A stretch of DNA of 24,352 nucleotides, from assembly GCA_964236535.1 (NCBI GenBank), contig CAXSEF010000047.1, forward strand, positions 1-24,352, in the 5' to 3' direction. The DNA comes from CAXSEF01 sp964236535 (GTDB lineage Bacteria > Pseudomonadota > Alphaproteobacteria > Acetobacterales > Acetobacteraceae). A model generated the notes under the pieces. That model was not told the DNA's origin and ran no database searches. It saw only the letters and a list, made by a program, of their open reading frames with translations. Positions within the stretch are counted from its first letter, which is position 1; each line of letters begins with the position of its first letter. Of this stretch, positions 7,445 through 13,804 are shown piece after piece. The position numbers and the translations under genes are program-made.

Positions 7445-7738
7445 ATGGAAAACATCAGCCCCCCTCATTCGACCAAGCACATGCAAGCCCGGATGTCTCA
7501 ACGGGGCATTCCTGGCGAGTTAATCGACCTGGTTCGGCGGTATGGCCGCGATGACCGGGATCGCCTGATCTTGAATCGGAAGGACTTACGAGGCCTCCTG
7601 GAGGAGGTTCGGAGCCTCGAACGCACGGTCATCAAGGCCTTGGATAAAGGCGGCGTGGTCGTGGTCGAGACGGACGGGGCGCTTATCACAACTTACAATG
7701 CCTCAAGCTATGACAGGCGGTGCAACCATGACCGCTGA
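7445..7738 (+). CDS. Small DUF4258-like protein heading the Type I operon
   Basis: 97 aa. The N-terminal segment KHMQARMSQRGIPGELIDLV followed by RRYG resembles DUF4258, where a conserved His precedes an xRMxxRGI motif and a helix. The last third (KGGVVVVETDGALITTYNAS) forms predicted beta strands ending in an ITxY motif, also typical of that group. Some related small folds are toxins or toxin-like, but function is not established. It has no Shine-Dalgarno sequence and seems to be translated from a leaderless transcript. Its last 11 bases overlap the start of the next gene, which puts it in the restriction-modification operon. A regulator or toxin-like guard of the system is possible; this is inference. 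Confidence 0.6.
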   Translation: MENISPPHSTKHMQARMSQRGIPGELIDLVRRYGRDDRDRLILNRKDLRGLLEEVRSLERTVIKALDKGGVVVVETDGALITTYNASSYDRRCNHDR

Positions 7739-9632
7739 AATCGGCCCTCAACAATTCTCATGGGATATGCGGGAGATTTCCCGCTCATCGCAGCCATCTG
7801 ATCTGGCCCTCACTGTGGCCCGCATGCTTGCGGCGTTTCGGCTATGTCCGACCGGACAAGAGGGCGTGCTGGGATTTCTTGACCAGAATCGCGAACTAAC
7901 CAAAGCCGACTGGCTCGCGTTGGTTAGGTTGCTCGCGAAGGGCTGGCGATCCGAGGACGGAGGCCGGTCAGCAAATCCGTTCGACCAACCTGCGGAACAG
8001 CCTCCCGACGCCCCTGGAGCCCTAGAGCAACTGCGGCGTCTTGTCCTCGCATGCTTGTTCCAGGGACGGATGACACCCTCGATCCCGCCATGGCTACTGC
8101 AAAGCGTGATCGACCTTGCGCGGCCTAGAAATCTATTTGCAGGAGGCCTCGATCCCGATGTCCAGAAGCTGGTGATCGAGGCTGTCGGCGCCACACGGAC
8201 GACGCGCGTCTTCTGCGCCTATGATGGCGCAGTCGATATAGCGGTGCAGATTGCCGCGGACGGAGCGGATGTAACCCTCGACATCAAGCTGAAAGACATG
8301 GCGGCACTATGCTCTTGTCTGGCTATCGCCGCCGATCTGCGTTTGCATGTAAGGCGTGGTGATCCGCTAGAGCTGGCCAGGGAAGACATCAGCGCAACGC
8401 CGCTGCTGCCCGACACTTATGATGCGTCTGTCGTCGTCCCGCCGTTCGGCATGCGTTATCAGGCGAAGAACGGCGATACGCTCGGCACCAATTTACCGGC
8501 TCCGACAAGCATCGAAGCGGCTGGCGTCACGCTCGCTTTGGCTCGGGGAAACAAAGTCGGTCTGTGCCTGTTGCCACCCAGCTTTCTGTTCCGGGCATCA
8601 AAGGCAGACCAAGCCTTTAAGGAGCGCGCGATAGGCGACTACGGCCTCGACACGGTCGTTGGCTTGCCTCGCGGGGTCTTTGGAGGTTCCGGTATCGCCG
8701 GCGCGCTGGTGCTCTTCAAGCGTGGCGCCGCCACAGAAAAGCGGGGCCGTCATCCCCAGGAAATCTTCATGATCGATGCACGCGGGGAGCGCGACGGCAT
8801 TGGGCCGGATACAGGTCTGCCCTTGGGCCTGACAGAGTTGATCCGATCGCGGGTCGCATCGGCGATCTCAGTTTCTGTGCCACTCGGCGAACTGGGCGCG
8901 AATGACTTCAACCTGTCTGTCGAGCGGTATGTCCTAAGTCCCGACGCGCTGCGCATGCGAGAGCTGACGGCCGCGACCATGACAGTCCCACTCGACGACA
9001 TCGTCGAGTTCTATCGCCCGCAAGCCGTGCCAAGTCCGAAGGAAACGGCGGTCACACTCGACACGGCAGCAGAGGTTGGGGTCTCCGACATCGACGAGGC
9101 CGGACTGGTTCAGTCTCCGGGGAAGCAGATCGCGATCGCACCAGATGTCGCTCTTCAGGCGCGCCGTGCGCGCCTTGAACCGGGCGACATCGTAATGGTG
9201 ATCAAGGGGAGCGTCGGCAAAGTCGGGTTTGTGCGTGAGATTCCGGGCGACGCAACCTGGCTGGCAAGCCAGAGCTTCGTCATCTTGCGCCTTCGGCGAC
9301 GTGCCTTGATGACTGATCCACGCGTTCTTTTCCGCTTCCTTAGCTCCAGCCTGGGCCAAACGACGATCCAGAGCCTACGTGTCGGCAGTGCCGTCCCTGG
9401 GTTGCAAATGGCCGACGTTCGCCGTCTTCCCATCGTCATTCCAGAGCCTAACGAGCAGGATGGCATAGCGCGCGATGTGGAAGGTCTGTTCCTTCTTCAG
9501 GATCAAATTCAGGAACTACGTCGCGAGTTGGCCGACCGGCAGACTCGGATCTGGCCCGATGACCGAATCACAGCCGGACCAGGCTTGCCTGTTTCTCGCA
9601 AAACAGCGCCGAAAGGTTCGACAAAACCCTGA
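7728..9632 (+). CDS. Degenerate N6-adenine methylase fused to an HsdS-like recognition domain
   Basis: About 634 aa. The first 400 residues align by eye with the HsdM fold: a helical N-terminal part, a segment (RVFCAYDGAVD, about 160-170) where motif I DPxCGTGG should be, and SVVVPPFGMRY (about 234-243) where motif IV NPPF should be. The Asn of NPPF is Val and the glycine loop is lost, so AdoMet binding and methyl transfer look abolished. Residues about 419-630 resemble one HsdS target recognition domain: VPLDDIVEFYRP, LEPGDIVMVIKGSVGKVG, VPGLQMADVRRLPIVIP, then a C-terminal coiled coil. The ATG at 7728 is chosen because AGGCGG is 7 nt upstream. It ends TGATG, sharing one base with the next hsdM. 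Likely a structural or specificity subunit of the complex. Confidence 0.75.
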   Translation: MTAEIGPQQFSWDMREISRSSQPSDLALTVARMLAAFRLCPTGQEGVLGFLDQNRELTKADWLALVRLLAKGWRSEDGGRSANPFDQPAEQPPDAPGALEQLRRLVLACLFQGRMTPSIPPWLLQSVIDLARPRNLFAGGLDPDVQKLVIEAVGATRTTRVFCAYDGAVDIAVQIAADGADVTLDIKLKDMAALCSCLAIAADLRLHVRRGDPLELAREDISATPLLPDTYDASVVVPPFGMRYQAKNGDTLGTNLPAPTSIEAAGVTLALARGNKVGLCLLPPSFLFRASKADQAFKERAIGDYGLDTVVGLPRGVFGGSGIAGALVLFKRGAATEKRGRHPQEIFMIDARGERDGIGPDTGLPLGLTELIRSRVASAISVSVPLGELGANDFNLSVERYVLSPDALRMRELTAATMTVPLDDIVEFYRPQAVPSPKETAVTLDTAAEVGVSDIDEAGLVQSPGKQIAIAPDVALQARRARLEPGDIVMVIKGSVGKVGFVREIPGDATWLASQSFVILRLRRRALMTDPRVLFRFLSSSLGQTTIQSLRVGSAVPGLQMADVRRLPIVIPEPNEQDGIARDVEGLFLLQDQIQELRRELADRQTRIWPDDRITAGPGLPVSRKTAPKGSTKP

Positions 9633-11134
9633 TGGCAGATAACGAATTCCCGCTGAAGTCCGCGTTGTGGGAAGCCGCGAATGTTTTGCGTGGGTCGGCC
9701 GTCGATCGCACCGATTGGAAAGGCTATATTCTTCCCCTGCTTTTCTTCAAACGCATCTCCGATGTTTGGGATGAGGAGACCTCCGAAGCCCGTGAAATCT
9801 ATGGTGATGAAAGCCCTTCGCTATATCCCGAGGCTCACCGGTTCGTTCTCCCTGACGGGTATCACTGGAACGATGTTCGTGAGGTCTCGGTCAATGTCGG
9901 CACTGCGCTCCAGAAGGCCATGCAGGAGATCGAGCGAGCGAACCCGGATACCCTTTTTCGGGTCTTCGGCTCGGCTGACTGGGGCAACAAGGAAAAGTTC
10001 TCGGACGAGCTACTGAAGGACCTCCTCGAAGGCTTCTCGGGGATCGCACTAGGCAATTCCGCGGCCAGCACCGACGCGCTTGGCGATGCCTATGAATATC
10101 TGGTGGGCAAGTTCGCCGACGTGACCCGCAGGAACAAGGCAGGCGAGTTCTATACCCCACGCAGCGTCGTGCGGATGATGGTCGAACTGCTCGACCCGAA
10201 GGAAGGCGAAAGCATCTATGACCCTGCCTGTGGCACGGGCGGTATGCTGCTCGGCGCCATCGAACACGTGGCGCGGAAGGGCGGCGATCCGCGAACCTTC
10301 TATGGGCGGATCTATGGCCAGGAAAAGAACCTGACGACTGCCGCGATCGCCCGGATGAACTTGGTTCTACACGGTATCGAGGATTTTCAGGTCGCTCGGG
10401 AGGATACGCTGCGAAGCCCCGCCTTCACGGATTCCAGCACCGGCGGCCTCGCGACGTTCGACTGCGTCATCGCCAATCCGCCCTTCTCCCTGAAGGAGTG
10501 GGGGCGCGACCTGTGGGAGTCCGATCCCTGGGGCCGGGCGCGTTTCGGCATTCCGCCGGAATCCTACGGCGACTATGCCTTCGTGCAGCACATGATCGCC
10601 TCCATGGCGCCGACCGGGAACGGCCGCATGGCCGTCGTCCTGCCGCAGGGTGCTCTGTTCAGGAAGTCTGCCGAAGGGGCCATCCGCCAGGCCCTGCTCG
10701 AAAAGGATATGGTTGAAGCGGTCATCGGCCTCGCGCCGAACCTGTTTTACGGCACCCAGCTCGCCGGCTGCGTCATGGTTCTACGGCGCAAGAAGCCTGC
10801 CGAGCGGCGGAACAAGGTTCTGATCATCGACGCGTCCAGCCTCTTCCGCAAAGGGCGCGCGCAGAACTTCCTGGACCAGGAGCACAGCGACCAAATCGTT
10901 GGCTGGTATCGCACCTTCGAGAACGTCGAGGATCATGCCAAGATCGCCACACTGGACGAGATCAAAAAGGAAGGCTGGACGCTGAATATTTCGCGCTACG
11001 TCCTGCCGCCCATCGGCCAGGATATTTCACCTTTCCCGGAAGCGGTCGAGGCGTTCAAGACCGCTCTGGCCGAAGCCCGCGCGGCCGAGGACCATCTGCG
11101 CAAGGTTCTGACCGACGGTGGCTGGCTCCAATGA
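9632..11134 (+). CDS. hsdM: Type I restriction-modification methyltransferase subunit (first copy)
   Basis: 500-aa N6-adenine methyltransferase. The N-terminal HsdM_N-type helical domain begins SALWEAANVLRG and includes YILPLLFFKRISDVWDEE. AdoMet motif I is DPACGTGGMLLGA (Asp197), catalytic motif IV is NPPF (Asn282), and the region between (AGEFYTPRSVVRMMVELLDP) is typical of Type I enzymes. Nothing is missing, so it should be active with HsdS. It starts one base before the end of the methylase/TRD fusion and shares ATGA with the following hsdM, so all are translationally coupled. It is a paralogue of the next gene: same length, same order of motifs, clearly alignable N-termini. Confidence 0.93.
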   Translation: MADNEFPLKSALWEAANVLRGSAVDRTDWKGYILPLLFFKRISDVWDEETSEAREIYGDESPSLYPEAHRFVLPDGYHWNDVREVSVNVGTALQKAMQEIERANPDTLFRVFGSADWGNKEKFSDELLKDLLEGFSGIALGNSAASTDALGDAYEYLVGKFADVTRRNKAGEFYTPRSVVRMMVELLDPKEGESIYDPACGTGGMLLGAIEHVARKGGDPRTFYGRIYGQEKNLTTAAIARMNLVLHGIEDFQVAREDTLRSPAFTDSSTGGLATFDCVIANPPFSLKEWGRDLWESDPWGRARFGIPPESYGDYAFVQHMIASMAPTGNGRMAVVLPQGALFRKSAEGAIRQALLEKDMVEAVIGLAPNLFYGTQLAGCVMVLRRKKPAERRNKVLIIDASSLFRKGRAQNFLDQEHSDQIVGWYRTFENVEDHAKIATLDEIKKEGWTLNISRYVLPPIGQDISPFPEAVEAFKTALAEARAAEDHLRKVLTDGGWLQ

Positions 11135-12633
11135 CCCAACTGACCCAACGCAACCTCGAAAGCTATCTCTGGGGCGCCGCCACGCTGCTGCGCGGCCTTG
11201 TCGATGCCAGCGACTACAAGCAATTCATATTCCCGCTGCTTTTCTTCAAACGCCTGTCCGACGTCTGGGATGAGGACTATCAGACCGCGCTAGATGACAC
11301 CGACGACGTCGAATACGCCACTGCCACCGCCAATGACCGCTTTGTAATTCCCGCCGGTGCACACTGGAAGGACGTGCGTGTGGCCCCGCGGGACGTCGGC
11401 CGTGCGCTGTTGTCCGCCTTCCTCGGCATCGAGGCCGCCAATCCCGAACGTCTCCAGGGCGTCTTCGGCAACGCCAACTGGACCGACAAGGCCCAGTTGC
11501 CCGACAGCACGTTGAAGAATCTGATCGAGCACTTCTCCAAGCAAGACTTGGCCTTGGTTGCCGTGCCGGAGGACGAACTCGGCAACGGCTACGAATATCT
11601 GATCAAGAAATTCGCGGACGACAGCGGCCATACCGCGCAGGAATTCTACACCAACCGCACCCTGGTGCACTTGATGGCGCAGATGCTGGAGCCGCAGCCA
11701 GGCGAGAGCATCTACGACCCGACCTGCGGCACCGGCGGTATGCTGATTTCCTGCCTCGCCGAGGTGAAGCGGCGCGGCGGCGACATCCGCACCACCGGCC
11801 TGTTCGGGCAGGAATTGATCACCATCACTGCGGCCATCGCCCGGATGAACCTTGTCATTCATGGCGTAGACGATTTCCACATCGCCAGCGGCAACACGCT
11901 CACCGCCCCTGCCTTCGTGCAGGGCGACCGGCTGCGGACGTTCGACGTGGTGCTCGCCAATCCGCCGTACTCCATCAAGAAATGGAGTCGGGGCGCGTGG
12001 GAGCAAGATCAGTGGGGGCGCAACTTTCTCGGCACCCCGCCGCAGGGCCGCGCGGATTATGCCTTCTTCCAGCACATCCTCGCCTCGATGGACCCGAAGA
12101 CCGGGCGCTGCGCCATCCTGTTCCCGCATGGGGTGCTGTTCCGCAATGAAGAGGCGGAGATGCGGCGCAAGCTGGTAGAATCAGACCGCGTCGAATGCGT
12201 GCTCGGCCTGGGACCGGGGCTATTCTACAACTCGCCTATGGAAGCCTGCGTGGTCATCTGCCGGTCGCGAAAGCCATCGGAACGGAAGGGACGCATTCTG
12301 TTCATTGACGCAGTAGCCGACATTGCGCGAGAGCGAGCGCAGAGTTTTCTGGGCCCCAAGAACCAGGCGCGTATCCTGTCCGCCTATCACGCCTTCAGCG
12401 ACGCGCCCGGCTTTGCCGCGATGGCGAGCGTGACGGATGTGCTGGCGGCGGGTGGCAACCTGTCGATCGCCCGCTATGTGAAACGGCCCACGACGGCAAC
12501 GGCGGCCGGAGGAGCAACGTTGGCGGCGAGTTGGGCGGCGTTTGACGAGGAAGGGCGCGACTTCTGGTTGGGCATGGACGCGCTGGTGGACGTGCTCGAT
12601 GGACTGACGCCTATGGAAGAAGAAGATGCTTGA
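11131..12633 (+). CDS. hsdM: Type I restriction-modification methyltransferase subunit (second copy)
   Basis: Also 500 aa and intact: N-terminal SYLWGAATLLRGLVDASDYK and FIFPLLFFKRLSDVWDED, AdoMet motif I DPTCGTGGMLIS (Asp196), catalytic NPPYSIKKW (Asn277). It differs from the first copy across its whole length, so the duplication is old or the two copies were acquired from different systems. Start ATG lies in an ATGA overlap with the first hsdM; the stop overlaps the hsdS start by 8 bp. Standard Type I enzymes use two copies of one HsdM; two different active-looking HsdM proteins suggest an M1-M2 heterodimer around one HsdS, or methylation of the two half-sites by different subunits. That is inference. 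Confidence 0.93.
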   Translation: MTQLTQRNLESYLWGAATLLRGLVDASDYKQFIFPLLFFKRLSDVWDEDYQTALDDTDDVEYATATANDRFVIPAGAHWKDVRVAPRDVGRALLSAFLGIEAANPERLQGVFGNANWTDKAQLPDSTLKNLIEHFSKQDLALVAVPEDELGNGYEYLIKKFADDSGHTAQEFYTNRTLVHLMAQMLEPQPGESIYDPTCGTGGMLISCLAEVKRRGGDIRTTGLFGQELITITAAIARMNLVIHGVDDFHIASGNTLTAPAFVQGDRLRTFDVVLANPPYSIKKWSRGAWEQDQWGRNFLGTPPQGRADYAFFQHILASMDPKTGRCAILFPHGVLFRNEEAEMRRKLVESDRVECVLGLGPGLFYNSPMEACVVICRSRKPSERKGRILFIDAVADIARERAQSFLGPKNQARILSAYHAFSDAPGFAAMASVTDVLAAGGNLSIARYVKRPTTATAAGGATLAASWAAFDEEGRDFWLGMDALVDVLDGLTPMEEEDA

Positions 12634-13804
12634 GCACCCAATGTCTAAGGCGGGGTGGACACACGTCCGCTTCGACCAGATAGCGACGCAGATCACCGAC
12701 CGCGTCGATAATCCCTCCGAAGCAGGGGTCGAACGCTATGTGGGGCTGGAACATCTTGATCCTAATAGCCTGCGCATCCGCCGCTGGGGCGAGCCATCAG
12801 ACGTGGAATCAACCAAGCTGCGATTTCAGCCGGGCGACATCATCTTCGGCAAGCGACGCGTCTATCAGCGCAAGGTGGGGGTGGCTGATTTCGAAGGCAT
12901 CTGCTCGGCGCACGCGATGGTGTTACGCGCCAAGTCGAACATCGTCCATCGGGAGTTCCTCCCTTTCTTCATGCAGAGCGATCTGTTCATGGAACGGGCG
13001 CTAAGCATTTCAGTGGGATCGCTGTCTCCGACCATCAACTGGAAAGCGCTCGCGGCGGAGAAGTTCCTACTGCCGCCGCTGCAGGAGCAGGCGCAGTTGG
13101 TGGATCTGGGTTCAGCATGTCGGACTGTGGTTGATGCGATGCAGGACGCCGCGAATGCGGTCACCGTAACGGCGTCTTCATACGGCAAAGTGATTGCAGA
13201 AGTCCTTTCGACAGAATGGCCTTCCGTCCGCACCGGAGATATCGCCGATGTCCAATATGGGTTAACGGTCAATCAGCAACGAAGTGAGAGTTCACGAACA
13301 TTGCCTTACCTTCGCGTGGCAAATGTGCAGCGTGGAGGCTTTGATTTTTCTGAAATCAAGGAGATCGGTGTCTTCGATAGGGACGAATCCTGCGAACTTC
13401 AGGTGGGTGATGTATTGGTTGTAGAAGGTCATGCCAATCGCGGTGAGATTGGGCGGGCAGCTATTTGGAATAACGAGATACCCGGTGCGCTTCATCAGAA
13501 CCATTTGATCAAAATCCGCACTTCTAGCGCCATGGTTTCCCACTTTATCTGCGAACTAATAAACTCGCCGCATGGGCAGAATTATTTCCAAAAAAGCGCA
13601 AAGAGCTCAACTGGATTGAACACTATCAACTCCAGCGTCGTTCGCGATTACAGAATTCCAATTCCGCCTATTGAAGTGCAGCAGCAGGCTGTGTCGGTAT
13701 TCGCGAGCCTGGGCGCCGAACGCGATCAGTTGACGAAGCGTCTCGCGAACGCACGTCAATTGATGAAGCACACCTTGGCGGAATTTACGGGGCAGAGGAC
13801 ATGA
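12626..13804 (+). CDS. hsdS: Type I restriction-modification specificity subunit
   Basis: 392 aa, with two target recognition domains and the expected central and C-terminal conserved helices. TRD1 covers about residues 10-170 (HVRFDQIATQITDRV, LRFQPGDIIFGKRRVYQRK, then LLPPLQEQAQLVD). TRD2 covers about 190-370 (VRTGDIADVQYG, LQVGDVLVVEG, DYRIPIPPIEVQQQA, then a coiled coil). It recognises a bipartite DNA site; the sequence recognised cannot be read from here. The ATG at 12626 is taken; a second in-frame ATG at 12641 (MSKAGWTHVRF) is equally possible. ATGA is shared with hsdR. With the TRD in the upstream fusion, the operon carries three recognition domains. Confidence 0.92.
   Translation: MLEHPMSKAGWTHVRFDQIATQITDRVDNPSEAGVERYVGLEHLDPNSLRIRRWGEPSDVESTKLRFQPGDIIFGKRRVYQRKVGVADFEGICSAHAMVLRAKSNIVHREFLPFFMQSDLFMERALSISVGSLSPTINWKALAAEKFLLPPLQEQAQLVDLGSACRTVVDAMQDAANAVTVTASSYGKVIAEVLSTEWPSVRTGDIADVQYGLTVNQQRSESSRTLPYLRVANVQRGGFDFSEIKEIGVFDRDESCELQVGDVLVVEGHANRGEIGRAAIWNNEIPGALHQNHLIKIRTSSAMVSHFICELINSPHGQNYFQKSAKSSTGLNTINSSVVRDYRIPIPPIEVQQQAVSVFASLGAERDQLTKRLANARQLMKHTLAEFTGQRT

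Noticed and set aside
11290..12129. 279-aa open frame on the minus strand
   Set aside because: It lies antisense inside the second hsdM, a shadow due to high GC codon use.
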